DNA of 64,000 bases from Echinometra lucunter (lineage: Eukaryota > Echinodermata > Echinoidea > Camarodonta > Echinometridae), in assembly GCA_029962745.1 (NCBI GenBank), contig CM057152.1, positions 25,338,766-25,402,765 on the forward strand, given 5' to 3'. The notes beneath the pieces were generated by a model. It did no database searches and had not been told where the DNA came from. It worked only from the letters and a program-made list of their open reading frames with translations. Positions within the stretch are counted from its first letter, which is position 1. The number at the start of each line of letters is the position of its first letter. Position numbers and translations under genes: made by a program. This document shows, piece after piece, positions 36,470 to 49,733 of this stretch.

Positions 36470-37117
36470 TTGTATGGTGTGCGGAGTCTCGACTGGAGAG
36501 TGCTCTGGTGGGGAGGTGCCTGAATGGGGCTAAGCTAAATGGACTGCACTCTCCTTATACTTCTCCTTCTGTCTCTTTAGCTTCTCTCTTTTCTCTTTTT
36601 TGAAATCTCTTCTCTTCTTCATCCTCTTGTGCAATACATATTTTAAATTGTGATTATCTTTGAATGTACATGTATCTTATGTATGTCAATGTATATGTTA
36701 TTTTATATTGTATTATAAACGCAAACTGAAATTACATTTGTTGAGTAATTACGCTGAAAATGTCCAGTGTTAAAAATGTTATCACATATGTTACTATGTT
36801 ACTATGAATGATCCTTCCTTATTGTCTTCCCAATCTTTTTATTTTCTCCTCTATACGCTGGCATTTGACCTTTCAAATTTTGTCATTTTCTCATTGTTGT
36901 GTTATGTTTGTTCCCCCTACCCCTCTCTAACCCTCTCTTTTATCTCAAAAACTTTCCCTGTATATAATTTTCCCCTAAGTTCTCAACTTTCCTGCCTTTC
37001 TTTCTTCTATTTTTTTTCATTTATTTTCCTTTCTCTCTGTTTTTTGTGCTTTTGATCTCTATTTTTCTGTTTATAACAACGTATATATCTTTATTTTTCT
37101 CTCCTTTCATTTATCTC

Positions 37118-37153
<36 letters not shown>

Positions 37154-37570
37154 ATTTATTCCTTCTCTCTCCTATCTCCTTGTGTAGTCTTCTATAGTCT
37201 TATTTAAGGTATTTTATTTTTCCCGAAGTTATTTATGCATATTATGCTCATGTAATCATATCCTCTAGGGGCCTTACTTTAAGAAGCCTAGCTTCTACAA
37301 GGTCTCCTCTTTCTTTCATCTCCTCAATATGCATTACTCTTACTGTTATGACATGACGTATTTAATCACCTCAATCTTTTGTTTGTTATGTAGATTATCT
37401 GTTTAACCTGTTATCTTTTATATACTATGTATAAATGTCTATGAAAGAAAGAAAAAATTATGAACTATGAACTATGAACTATCATATGTATTCACTCACG
37501 ATGCCCGAAGACAAATTTTGTGTATTTTTTTTTTTATACATGACAATAAATTATCTTGAATCTTGAATCT
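36470..37570. repeat. T-rich region with LINE-like 3' tails and a TA microsatellite
   Basis: No gene is visible. TATGAACTATGAACTATGAAC (about 37459-37480) and CTTGAATCTTGAATC (about 37555-37570, after AATAAATTAT) look like the short tandem tails that end many LINE insertions. A TA run occupies about 37118-37151. The T-rich open frame at 36804 has no homology signal. Confidence 0.5.
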
Positions 37571-38210
37571 TAACCTACCAGTCATTGAGGTCCCTATAGA
37601 GCATCTTCCATCCGCATTTGGTTAAAAACAGGCAACTGGTTGGAAAGCTATGTGCATTATACAGCCTACACGAAAACTATAACATGGTGGCTGTATTTGA
37701 CCCTGTAAAAGACGGAACATTGTAGGCAGCATTGCCAAAAGTTATAGGGATCCAAATTTGACTATGATAGACCTCTGTACCAAACTTAAACGAAATCTGT
37801 CTAGAAATGTGGCCAATAGAGCGCACAAAAGCAGACCCTCCTAATTTAAATTTTTTGTGCATAAAGACCTAACAAGCGAGGGTGCTATCACCAAACGTTA
37901 TACATGTAGGTGACTAGATTTTTACATGATACACCTCTGTACAAAATTCTGAACAAAATCCATCAAGAAATGTGGCCAGTATCACACGCACAAGAAAAAG
38001 ACGCGGCGGCGGAATGCTGCTGAATCCAAAGTATCCTCCGGCATACTGCCGGGGGATACAATTATAAGAAATGTGTCCCATTATAACAAGGGAAAAAAAT
38101 TCAACCGAATGTCGATGATCACAACCTTCCCTCTGTAATGAAAGTACCATTATAAACTTAACCTCATGGCGAGACACGCATCCTGCATAGAGATACACTC
38201 AGCTAGCTAT
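37571..38210. repeat. Diverged GAGGTCC repeat unit and flank
   Basis: GAGGTCCCTATAGAGCATCTTCCATCCGCATTTGG matches the unit phrases in 26160-27870 (written here across two motifs: GAGGTCCCTATAGAGCATC and CATCCGCATTTGG). A repeated phrase CTCTGTACCAAA/CTCTGTACAAAA (37771, 37931) suggests two tandem units. Non-coding. Confidence 0.5.
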
Positions 38211-38432
38211 ACAACAGGCACATGTACACATACATGTATATACAGTACATGTGCCCAACAATCCCTTCACTGTCCACAAAGAAGTGTGTAATTATTGTGG
38301 GCATGATGCATGTGTATGAGAGTGTATAAACACAAGACAAAAAGTAAGTTCCCCCCAAAACAATAATCATCAATGAAAATAGGCCAGATTTCATTTTTTA
38401 ATTCCTCCCACACTGACAATATGTACGGTTAG

Positions 38433-38937
38433 CCTGGGGGGGGGGGGGGGGGTCACTTCCATTGATGAGTGGACAGCATCCGCGAGAAAAAAAAGCGGGA
38501 AAAAAGGGTATTTTTTCAGGGGTAGGCGCGGAACGCACGGAACGCGAATAGAGAGTCAAAAACGCCAAAAATTGAAAAAAAGCCCCCTAAATCACGATAA
38601 TCTAAAATGCAAAAAGGGTAATTTGCACCGACTGCGGGATCCACTAAGACCCGTGCCACGGAAAATCCTATAACGCCTGTGTAAAACATAATGAGACAGT
38701 GAATTATCTCGAGATAAAAACGGCTCCAAACTTTCAATGGACCCCACTATCACCCTCAAGGTATGAAAAGAGGAATATCCTCGTTTAGGGTATAGGGTGT
38801 GCAAATCTGGGACATCTGCACAAAATCCGTGTTTAGGGTGTCCTAGCGGCCTGCCCTTGAATCCTCGTTTAGGGTGCTTTTTGAAGGACGATTCTCGCGG
38901 ATGCTGTTCACTCTTCAATGGAAGTGACCCCTCCGGG
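38433..38937. mobile_element. 505-bp hAT-like MITE, 8-bp TSD ACGGTTAG
   Basis: ACGGTTAG flanks exactly at 38425-38432 and 38938-38945. About 40-base inverted ends: GGTCACTTCCATTGATGAGT (from 38451) against the complement at the right, both continuing GxACAGCATCCGCGAGAA. The G17 run at 38436-38452 is part of the left end. Inside, GTTTAGGGT words recur three times. Non-coding. Confidence 0.85.
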
Positions 38938-38945
38938 ACGGTTAG

Positions 38946-40165
38946 GGAGCAGAGATTTTAACAAAATTGATATTAAGCCTATTTTCATTGATGATTATTT
39001 TCATTCTACTGGGAGTTATAATCATGGAAATTAGCACATATCTTCAGGAGGGTCGCTAACTAACAGGATCTTGCACCAACTTAAGTATCTGATACGGCAT
39101 GGAGCAGGTACAACGCCCTTAACTTTCTCCTCATTTGCATAATTTTCTTGTCTCTTTTGCTCACTGAAGCGTAAGAGATCGTGATTTCAATGAAAATCAA
39201 ATTAGACAAACTCCCCAAGAAGACTTATGATGGTAATCCAAATCAAGCAATTGAATTTTGGTCCCTAAGTGAAAGAAGAGCTTTTCCAGTCCCACATGAT
39301 CACTGATGCGTGAACTTTCCATGAAAATGCCATGGGATCATTGATACATGTATACCGGTCATACAAACATGCTAAAAATGTTATCAATATGATACATGTA
39401 TTTAGTGCACAAAAATAAAGCATTAATTACTTGATAATTTCAGCATGGTGATATTTTTTTATTATGTGTTCATTCAACTGTGCATTAATAGGTATCAATT
39501 GCAAAAGTTGCGAACACCCTTCCAAAACATGAATTCCTCTACATTAGATCAAATTTACCACACGAAAGATGTCAAAACTGCAGTTTTTGCCATTTTCACC
39601 TCTTGCTCACTCAAGCATGAAGTTTGGCACAAGTCATTTGGTATGTTGGAGAGATGCTGAAAACTTAAAGTTTGTTACGATATCATTGCATTAAAGTCAT
39701 GGCATGTGGCTTGTGAACTCTAAAAAATGACCATTTTGCATGTTAGTCATGTTCACTGAAGTGCGACTGAAGGGTTTGCCCTGAATTTAACAGGATATGT
39801 AGCTGAGAAGTGTAGCTTCATGAATCTGTATTCAGTTTTCATCAAAGGTTCCTGATTGAAAAAATACACAGATTTGTTTTAGGGGAAACTTACTTTTTGT
39901 CTTGTGTTTAGATCAGCAATGATGACCGAAAACTAGCGGGCTTGGGGTTGGAGTGGTGGAAAGGTAGAGTGAGAAGAGCTAATGAAATAATGAAAGAATC
40001 ATGTTATTATTAAAATCCTATCTTTGTGTGTCTAATTTTCTGTTTTGTTTTGCACACTTTATGGAATGGTGTATTTTCTTTTCTTCTCCTTTCATGAACC
40101 ACTGAAAGGGCAAAAATATCAATGTCGGATGATGTGTGGAATATAAAAAAAGGAAACTTATTACA
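38946..40165. other. Non-coding stretch, nothing recognised
   Basis: Part of the ESF1 intron. The phrase TTGCTCACTGAAG/TTGCTCACTCAAGCATGAA recurs (39157, 39603) and may be a diverged repeat. No element ends were found. Confidence 0.45.
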
Positions 40166-41075
40166 GTATGAACTAGATGAATCTTCGACCGGTCGAAATT
40201 TATGCCTCCGCAATTGCCAGATCAGAAATATATGGCACATTTATGTTGATTTTTTTATTTTCATGTATAAAATGACATCTTTGACCTTGTGACCCCCAAA
40301 TCTAATGAGACAATTATGAGACTTCCATATGCATACATGAGCCAAGTTTGGAGATGAACCGTCACAGAGTTGTTAAGTTATCACAAGAACAAGCAACTGT
40401 CATGTATATAATGACCTCTATGACCTTTGACCTTTGACCTTGAGAAAAATCTAATCAGATCATTGTCCCTCCCATATGCATACATGTGCTAAGTTTGAGG
40501 TTGATCGGTCAAGTGATTGAGTTATGGTGAAAACGAACCATTTCTATGCACATAATGACCTCTATGACCTTTGACCGTTGACCTTGAGACCCCAAAATCT
40601 AATCAAATCATTGTCCCTCCCATATGCATACATGTGCTAAGTTTGAGGTTGATCGGTCAAATGGTTGTTGAGTTATGGTGAAAACGAACCATTTCTATGC
40701 ACATAATGACCTCCATGACCTTTGACCTTTGACCTTGTGACCCAAAAATCTAAACAGATCATTTTCCCTTCCATGTGCACACATGAGCGAAATTTGAAGC
40801 CAATCTGTCAAGTGGTTCTTAAGTGATCGCGAGAGAACGAGCCATTTTTATGTGTATTATTACCTCTATGACCTTGATCTTTGACCTTGAGACTCCAAAA
40901 TCTAATCAGATCATTGTCCCTCCCATATGCATACACGAGCCAAGTTTGAAGTTGATCCGTCAAACGGTTCTTAAGTTATCGCGAGAACAAAAACGGGACG
41001 GATGGACGGACGGACGGACGACCCGAAAACATAATGCCTCCGGCAACCACCTACGGAGGGCGGAGGCATAAAAAT
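40166..41075 (+). repeat. GCCTCCGC-ended GACCTTTGACC repeat, near-complete copy
   Basis: Starts ACTAGATGAATCTTCGACC, then AATTTATGCCTCCGC, and ends GGGCGGAGGCATAAAAAT: short inverted ends TTTATGCCTCCGC. In between are about five units of 120-150 bases with TAATCAGATCATTGTCCCTC, CATATGCATACATG and AAGTTTGAAGTTGATC. Triple-spaced sites TGACCTTTGACCTTTGACCT lie at 40421-40440 and 40716-40735. Non-coding. Confidence 0.85.
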
Positions 41076-43200
41076 ATGTTTCTAAGACGGCAATGAACAT
41101 TGAAATATCTAAAAAGCCAAAGACAACACAGTCACACAATCTTTTAATGTTTCTTTACTGTTTTTATTGTTTGGTTATTTAACAAGGCAGGGTGCGACAT
41201 AACTTTTTTGAGGCACTTGCCCGGTCAGGCAAGCAAATTTTGAGATAGTTGAAAAACACTTGCCCGAAAATAAATTCACTTGTCCGAAAAAAATCCCCCT
41301 AAACAACATTTTAAAGCTTAAAATCACCCAGAAGTCTCAACACTGTCTTCCGTCTTATCCGCTGATGTGTAGCAATAGCTCGTGTGTAGATGAGCATGTT
41401 GTGTGTGCAAGTGTGTGTGAAACGGCATGTTTGACGGGGACAGTAGCTCGCCTAGACAATGCCTATAGTCATGCATAATGTGGATGCATGAGCGGTCTTT
41501 TTTTGTAGTGACTTTGTCGTTAATCGTGATCATGAGCGTATTGGAAAATAGACACAGCCCTTTTAAAAAGCCATTTTTGGTATTCAGAAATTTATATTTG
41601 ACGGTTAATAGACGGTTAGCAGCCTGAGGAATAACCCCCAACCAACAAAATATTTCCATTAAGATCGACGATAAAGCAGGTTAAAAGAACGGTAACGTTT
41701 ATACTAGTAGTTGATATAATTCCAAATCATTCCCTCCTACCTCTTACTGTGAGGACAGAACAAAAATCCAGGGCAAATATAGTGAAAGTAATCCACATTT
41801 GCTTGATATTATCCAATAAATTTTCACGTCACGAATTCGTTAATTCAGAAATAAATCAGTCGCCAAAACCCTGAAGCGCTAAAACCCGGAAGTGTACCGA
41901 CATAGTACACAATTTCTATTCATTCAATCTACGTTCACTACGTTGACATTAAGATTACCGTATACTAGTATGCAAGCGTGGCGCAGAGCATACAGTCATG
42001 ATTTGAAATCGAACTTGGCCTGAATGATTTCATTCCCACCTCAAAATTGAGTAAGAAGGGCACTAACGAACAAGCTCTTGCTTGCAAGTATGAATTTTCT
42101 CAGATTTTTTTAAAAAATAATGTCCGTTCGTTTTTCATACGTTTATTTCTTCGAAAATATCTTGTCATACTTCCGTTTCATGATTCGGAATCGAACTTGG
42201 CCTGAATCAGTGAATGATTTCATTCCCACCACAAAATTTAGTAAGAAGCCAGAAGGGCAGTAACGAACAAGCTCTTGCTTGCAAGAATTAATGTTGTTGG
42301 TTTTTTTCTTCTTTTAATAATGTCCGTTCATTTTTCGTTCTTCATTCATTTATTTCTTCAAAAATATCTTGTCAAGACTTGTCATACTTTCGTAGAGCTT
42401 TCGTTCATTTTTCTTTCATGATTACGTGAATGAGCTCCTTCGCTCATAAGTACAGTTACGTCAGGGCTGAAATAGTGCATTGGCCTAAAGTAGTTTTCAC
42501 TCACGTCCGCATACAGTGCATATAAACGAGTTTCTTTCCTTGGATGCTTTCATTTGTGACTGCAAGAGTCGATCTGGTTAGACTAGAAACTCAGTTTGTA
42601 GGTCGCAAGCAATGATCAAAAACAACAATCTGAGGTGAATTCTAGGCATTTTTAGCATAATAAATTGACACCATCGTACCTTCAAACTTTCAAATGTAGA
42701 ACTAATTCGTGATTTCAGCCATAATTACACATTTTGGGGGATAATTCTTGAGTTGAAGTTAAGTTGCCGAGTAACATAGTCGGTGGAAATTTTAACATTC
42801 GTGTAGACTAGAGACCTTATCGTATTGTATACAACTAAGGGACGGAAGCAATACTCGGAACGCGTTTGAACGGGTTCCTAAGATCCCAAACAATAGAACC
42901 CTTGATTGGGGAGTTCCTCTATTCGTGCAGAGCAATTTGGTGGAAGTACCGTTATATTCAGCTTAAGATTCATTTGCATAATCCCTTGCTCAGAGTTCTT
43001 AAACGGTTTGCACGCAAGGCGACGGAGCAATCAAATATATCGATCGCTTGTGGCCAAGCCGGATGTAGACTTGTACTTGTAACTCACTAGCGATAGCGCT
43101 TGCTAAGCTCCTGCCTGGATCGGGGCACCGGATATAGAGTGTATGTACGTCCATATTTCGTGCACAGGGTCATATCACACAAAATAGAAAAAAAAAAACG

Positions 43201-44417
43201 AAATTCTGATAGCACCAACGATAGAAGAGTCTGATATTACCTACATTCCCTTAGAAATTGGGAAACGAATTTAGAAATTATAGACAAAATATCGGCAGAT
43301 TTTGCTATCTTTTGCGTTCGTTCCGACAACCATAAACTATCGACACGGGTCTAGAAATCTTCCTTTGGAGAGAAGATGTTATTAAATCTAAAAGCAGAAA
43401 ATAGTATCGAATGATTTTATGGTATTTCTTGCCCTTGATGCAATTATATTTAATTTATATAAATCTCTCTTTTGGATTAATCATTTGTAAACTGGCGTGC
43501 GCGAAGTTTGGACTAATTTTTGTAGACATTTTTCAGTTGCAGCGAGCTATGATACGACGACATCGATTCTTGCGTTCGCGGTATCTCAGAAATTCTTTGT
43601 CAATTTGAAATTCTGATAGCACCAACGGATAGAGGAGCCTTATATACCTTAGGACTAAAGTTTCTTTGGAAATTGAGAGACGGATTTTTAAGTTATTTAC
43701 AAATTATCGGCAGATTTTTCAATATTTTGCGTTCGTTCCGACAACCATAAACTACCGACAAGGGTCTATAAATCTTCCTTTGCTGAGAAGATGTTATTAA
43801 TCTAAAAGCAGAAAGTGGTATCGAATGATTTGATGGTATTTTGTCTTGCCCGTGATGCAATTATCTGAACTTTCATGAATCTCTGTTTTGGATCAATTAT
43901 TTGTAACCTGGCGTACGCGAAGTTTTGACTAATTTTTGTAGGCTGTTGCAGCGAGCTTACGACGACGACATCGAATATTGCGTTCGCGGTATCTCAGGAA
44001 TTCCTTGTCAATTTGAAATTCTGATAGAACCAACGGATAGAGGAGCCTAATATTACCTTAGGACTAAAGCTTCTTTGAAATTGAGAGACGGATTTTGAAG
44101 TTATTTACAAATTATCGGCAGATTTTTCAATATTTTGCGTTCGTTCCGAAAATCATAAACTTACCGACAAGGGTCTAGAAATCTTTCTTTGGAGAGAAGG
44201 TATTAAAGCCAAAAGTAAAAGTGGTATCAAATGATTTTATGGTATTTGCCTTGCTCGTGATGCATTTATCTTACCTTTGATAGATCTCTCTTTAGGATGA
44301 ATCATTTGTAAACTTGCGTGCGTGAAGTTGGGACTAATTTTTGTAGACTGTTGCAGCGAGCTTTACGACGATGACATCGAATATTGCGATTGCAGTATCT
44401 CAGGAATTCTTTGTCAG
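43201..44417 (+). repeat. Three tandem copies of a 407-bp unit
   Basis: AAATTCTGATAG(C/A)ACCAACG begins at 43201, 43608 and 44016, giving unit lengths of 407 and 408. Each unit carries TCGGCAGATTTT, TTTTGCGTTCGTTCCGA, GGGTCTAGAAATCTT and GGTATCTCAGxAATTC. Related, diverged sequence in reverse orientation lies at 48440-48790 and 58450-58900. Confidence 0.9.
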
Positions 44418-44419
44418 TA

Positions 44420-44868
44420 ATTTCTTTCTTGCACCCATTCTTACCAAAAAATTTTGCTTTCCCTTGTGTATTCTTCACTTTGAATAATTTTTGGTGGAAT
44501 TAAAGAAATTTTGCATGAAATATTGCGATCCTTAAAACTAAAATATGCGCGAAATTGGTCACCCCATCATACAAATGCCTCATTAGCTACCCCAACATTT
44601 GTTTTGGGGCACTTTTCACCGATATTTTCAATTCAATGCACTAGCCGCTCTCCACTACAATGAATAAAACGAAATGACAAGACGCATATCTACAACCGGC
44701 TTGCGTCAAATATGTGTGTGTGTGTTTAATTTATCCCAACGAAACCAAGATTTAGGCCCTTGTCCAGCACTCATAATTTACTTTACTGTCCTAGTAAACC
44801 AATAAATCGAAGGCTGCCAAGACCATTTCCATTTATCGGCCATTAAAGGCAATGCGGCGGGCGGTCCT

Positions 44869-44899
<31 letters not shown>

Positions 44900-47892
44900 G
44901 CAACAGGAAAGTAGCTTGAGCGAGAAGAGAAATACCAGATTGAAATGAAAGAACGAGAGAGAGACAAAGAGAGGAAGATCGAGAGAGATAAAAAAAAAAG
45001 AAGAAAAAAAAAAGAAATGAAGGAGGGGGTCGGGGGTCTATCTAAATTCATGTTCATGATAATTGGAGCGTGATTGAACCGAATAGTAAAAAAAAAGGGG
45101 GGCGAAGCATGTCGAAACGGCATCGTTGTCTTGGTGTTGGCATGGCTGGTATAGAAATGTCTCTCTTCAACATTCGCCAGAATTGTAAAATAAACGGATG
45201 ACAGTACTGAACAAGGAATCCATGGGCAGGGGTGTGTGTGGGGGATGGGGCCAGGACGAAGATAGACGTCTGAATAAGAAAGTGAAACGCTATACAGTAA
45301 AAAGAAGGAAAGAAGTTTTCAAAAGCACGAGTCTTGTATGACTTATAAAAGCTAAAAAACGAGGACAAAGAAAGGATAAACCAAAATGAGCTATCCCTCT
45401 TCCCCCCCCCCCCTTCCGCGCTTTAGAAAGACAGAACAAAGGTACAGTCAAATAATAATAAAGCGTTGCCTTACGTTCACAAACGGGCAGAGAATTCTAT
45501 AGCTAGGGTGGGGGTGGCCGGGGATTGATGAGGGATAATAGATGAGTGCCGGCTAAAAGAAGGTAAGGAAAAAAAGTTTTCAAAAGGCGGTTGACTTTAG
45601 CGATTAATTTTATTGAAAGTTGAAATAAAGAATGGCGTAGTGAAGATAAGTTCAGGATCATGCTCATTTCACTTCGCATCAGTGTCTACTGAAAAGCAGA
45701 TCTATTAGCAGTTCAAAAGAAAGATCGATTTAGATATAGTACAAAATGGGTTGTCAGTGAATAAGACTATTTGACAGAAAAGAACAAACAAAACGCTAAA
45801 AGCAATCATTTCATCATCGAAGCTTCCAAGTTCACAAACCGGCTGCGACTTAACACTTGGCTGCCAGAACTTAGACCGGAGGACGATTGTTTCATGGAAC
45901 CTCGTAGCATAAGTCTGAATTAGACTAAACTTCAATCAGCACGCGCGGTGAAATTCCTTAGATAAGATGTTAATTTATTACCCCCTGGGGATCCAGAGAA
46001 ATAATTTTGATGCAATGGAGAGGGGAGAGACAGAACGAGAGTGATGCTGTGCAGAGGTTCACTGATCAGAAGCAACCCTTCTCTTTCTACTTCACAGTGT
46101 AAATGTTATAGACCAGCTGCTGTATACATAGTCGTTTTAAACTGTAACTAATTCTCGAGCATGCGTGCGCACGCGCTGATATGGTACGAATTCACCTTCC
46201 CCGTACGTGCACTTCCCCAGTCTTGCTCACTTGCGCCCTTCTCTCTACCCTCCGACCCTTTGCTGTCTCTCTTGCCCATAGTCTTACAAAATACAAAGGA
46301 ATGTACCATGTCCCCTCGCCTCCCTCTCCCCATACCCTAGCCTATAATCTAGGCGGAGGGTGCAGCTATTGTCTTTGCTGTTACGTAAACGTCTTATGCG
46401 GCGAGAATATTGTTTTTGCTAAGCGATACGTCTGATGCGGCGAAACTACGTGCATCCACCGCCGCGCCTACTATATCACCGATCTCTCCACTCGGCTATT
46501 CAAAATGGCGGACTATGAATAATTCAACAGCCGCACCAAATACGGCATCTTAATGTTACGTTTGACCAATCAGATGTAAGAAGCCTAGAAAAAGATTCGC
46601 TCGTCCATTAGTAGACGGGGGTAGTAAATCGGGAGATAGGGAGATAAAACTGAAAGCCTTGTTTTTCTTGAACAGAACAATCGTCGAATCAAATAATTTT
46701 AATATGTAATTGACAAAGAAAACTTTGTTGGAATTTTAAAGAAATAACGTTATCAAATTTACGATGACAAATTAGCATTTCCCTTCCCCTATGTTTCAAA
46801 TTAATTAAATGGCCATCGTTCACGTAGAATCCGTGATCACAGGGACTCTTCTTATGTGAAAATGTACATGGATTTATTTGCTTTGTGTATCCAGGTGGGG
46901 AAGAAAGATGAAAAATGCGTGAATGAAAGACGTGGGAGAGGGGCCTCTACAGAAACTGCATTTCGTCGCTCTGTAATCTTCCACTGACTTATCTTCCATT
47001 CCCATTCATAACTATGGTGACCGCGCGCAGACAACCGGATCTTGAAGTTCGGCTTACGTAATTGTTTTGTTTTCGTTTCAGATGGTTGGTCTAATTATGA
47101 GAGTAATATTGACCAAGACCTTTGTTGATCTTTGCCAAAAATATCACGGAATAATGGGTAGATGTTGGAAGTACAGATACCGGGACATATCGGGACACTG
47201 ATGATAACTGCACACAGTAAAAACGCCGTTTAAAGTCGTTTACGAAATACAACACCCCCCCCGTTATACACAATGACGTACAGGGCAAGCGCCCCGGGCA
47301 TGCGGGAAGATTTGGTTAAACATTTGGGCAATGGTCACAATCATATTCGGGCAGGATCGATTTTCTTCAGTGCTTTACTCATTTGACAAATTCATAACTA
47401 TTATTTTTAAAACTTCTCATCAAATAGGACAGTGAAGGACAAAGTGTTTGCAAAGCAGTTCTGATCTTTAATTTCTCAACTTTTTCCACGCGAGCGAAGT
47501 GAGCGCTCATATTTCTTACAATTCAGGTGGTGAAAATGTAGACCTGCAGAGATTTCATATTCCGGCACTACCAAATTATGACTGGCTTATACCTCATGTC
47601 ATGGACAGAGGTATTCTTTATACAAAGAATTTAAGCAAGCCATACACATCGGGGGGGGGGGGGGGGGCAATATTTTGTGTAATAATTTAACTTGAAATAA
47701 TGATATTGTAATGACCCAGGAGACTAATGGTTTATTCCGAAACTATAGAAATCAAGTTGATCGAAATATTCTTGCATGACAGAGTTTAAATAATTTCTAC
47801 TTCTATCGTGCGTCTGTTTTTAAACATGACGGAGTTTAAATAATTCCTACTTCTATCGTGTGTTTGTTTTTTATGACGGAGTTTAATTAATT
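44420..47892. other. Non-coding stretch within the composite element's insertion
   Basis: No gene was recognised. It contains a C24 run (44869-44892), purine-rich GAGAGA/AAAGAAAA tracts (44940-45020), a G17 run (47651-47667) and a duplicated phrase ATGACxGAGTTTAAATAATT (47778, 47827, 47875). Apparent open frames at 44833-45368 are driven by the C and purine tracts. Confidence 0.5.
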
Positions 47893-48012
47893 TTTATGCC
47901 TCCGCCCACCGTAGGTGGTTGCCGGAGGCATGATGTTTTCTGTTCATCCGTCCGTCCGTCCCGTTTTAGTTCTCGCGATAACTTACGAACCGTTTGACGG
48001 ATCAACTTCAAA
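47893..48012 (-). repeat. 3' end of a GCCTCCGC-ended GACCTTTGACC repeat, reversed fragment
   Basis: Starts TTTTTATGCCTCCGCCCACC and continues through GTCCGTCCGTCCC and TTCTCGCGATAACTT to GGATCAACTTCAAAG, the reverse complement of the ends at 41075 and 55603. It stops abruptly at 48012, so it is 5'-truncated. Confidence 0.85.
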
Positions 48013-48439
48013 GACAAAACCAAAATGTAACATAATAAAAGACAAAGAGTAAGATAGAAAAAATGAATAATTTGGAGAAGGAAAAGACAAAAATGTATGG
48101 GAACCGTGGAAACGAGTTCCGATAGCCGCTGCTGTCACTGGAAGTCGGATGACCCGTGGGGATCAAAAGGCATTTCGATCCGGACTTCCATTCGCTTTGG
48201 CTGTTAAGTTCAAGCTCAGTCGCGAATTGTGCTACTTTTATCTCGTCTGGTGTGAGTCTTTCCTTCATTCTTTTCACTTTTAATATGATGTGATGACCAA
48301 ACTTCTCCCACATTCTTGTTTTCCTAAAGAACGCTACATTTTAATCCATAATTACTCAAATTACACCCAAATTATTCCGATTAACAGAAACTAAAGGAAA
48401 ATGATGATCATAATTGCTGCGAATAGGTGCAAGAAAACT

Positions 48440-48790
48440 TGTTGAAAAAGAATGCCGGAGATATTGCGATCGGAAAATTCGGTGTCGTATTGTAATGCGC
48501 TAGAACTGGAAAAGGTTTACATAAACAACGAGTCTATACCAACTTCGTCCAGTTTACACATGAGCAATGCCAAATAGAAATCCATAGAAGGTAAGAAACG
48601 GCACAGGCCGGCGAGGCAAGATGCAATAGAATCATTTGGTATATTTCCCTTACGAGTTTGATGATACCTTCTCTCAAAATGAAGATTTTCTACAAGCTTG
48701 TCGGTAGACGGTAAGTTAATATTTTTTTCGGAACGGCCGATAAATATAGGAAAATCTGTAGATCTTTTGAATATTTTCAAAATTTCTTAC
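48440..48790 (-). repeat. Diverged relative of the 407-bp repeat, reverse orientation
   Basis: Phrases ATGCCGGAGATATTGCGATC, AATTCGGTGTCGTATTG and AATAGAAATCCATAGAAGGT parallel 58450-58600 closely (ATATCGCGAGCGAAAAATTT, GATGTCGTAT, ATAGAGATCCATGAAAGGT). This region and 58450-58900 are closer to each other than to the tandem array. Confidence 0.6.
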
Positions 48791-48989
48791 CCAATTTTAA
48801 AGAAAATTTAACATGCCCTAAGGTAACTCCAAGTTCCTCTATTTAGTGATGCTAATTGACTTCAGAAATCTTTTCTAGTTTTAATCCCTGTGCACGAAAT
48901 ACGGACATTTGCAAAGTTTGGACACACAGCCATACATCATATAGCGACGATGGAAATCTCATAAATATGATTTTAAAAAAAAAGAGAGA

Positions 48990-49370
48990 GAGACGGTGCG
49001 CCGTGTCACCTTCAATTATCTGTCACTGAAAACTCTGATTTTAGTCTTTCCTTCACATCAATGCAATCAACTTCCACAACAGAGAAAACAAAACAAACAA
49101 AATCATGAACAACCAAAATTCATTCGTGACAAGTCCGTCTGGTCTACATACATCGTCACACGGCATTCCGGATGTGGTTTTCATGACCTCCCATCCATTA
49201 TCGATCGGTCTCCTGGAGGCGGCAAACATCAAACAACAAAACGGTACGCGTTTGCACGCCCCCATTAAGGCCTTCTCGGCCATGTCGGCGGTGTGCTATT
49301 GTTATGCAAATTCAAGCTCATTATCTGGCCTGGCGTGCAGGGCCGTTCCAAGCAATTAAGAGGCACAGAC
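48990..49370. other. Complex, moderately GC-rich segment, function unknown
   Basis: Unlike its surroundings, this segment is non-repetitive and balanced in composition. It has overlapping open frames of 76-90 codons on both strands, none with recognisable protein features. It contains ATGCAAAT (octamer), CATTCC, CCGGATGT (ETS-like) and GATCGATCGG-like motifs. It could be a captured enhancer-like sequence or a lost exon. Confidence 0.35.
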
Positions 49371-49424
49371 TAATCCGTCGGAACCCGTCGGAACGGCAGT
49401 AAAGGGTTTCGCCGCGCTCCCTAA

Positions 49425-49733
49425 AGTGAAACATGAAATGTGTCTTCGTTCCGAGTGTACATTCGACTAACATGACAAAAGTAAGAATATTCTCGACGAA
49501 GCCACACATTTTTTCAATAGGAATTACACAATGAAAGTCAGGGTTATTGTTGATTCATTAAATGCGAGGTTAATTGTTGAATGATTGTTTGGTTGATTTT
49601 AGTGCATATTCTTCTTGTAACGGAAGTTTATTCCGGGCGCTCAAAACTTCACCCCTGGCGCTCAAAATTTCAAAATATGGAAATCTGGGTGCCCAGCCGG
49701 ACCCCCAGAAAAAAATGTTAGTGTGGAGCCCTG
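49425..49733 (-). mobile_element. End fragment of a GCGCCC-word transposon, reversed
   Basis: Ends GTTAGTGTGGAGCCCTG at 49733, the complement of the left end of 17035-18997, preceded by TGGCGCTCAAAATTTC and GGGTGCCCAGCC. It continues the interior broken off at 42838. This is the point where a GCGCCC-type end lies inside a TTGCCCG-ended element. Confidence 0.8.

Noticed and set aside
44833..45368. Proline/Ser/Phe-rich minus-strand frames
   Set aside because: Driven by a C24 run and purine tracts; no family features.
49105..49359. 84-codon plus-strand frame as a host exon
   Set aside because: Competing frames of similar length on both strands, no splice pattern or known motif; kept only as an unexplained island.
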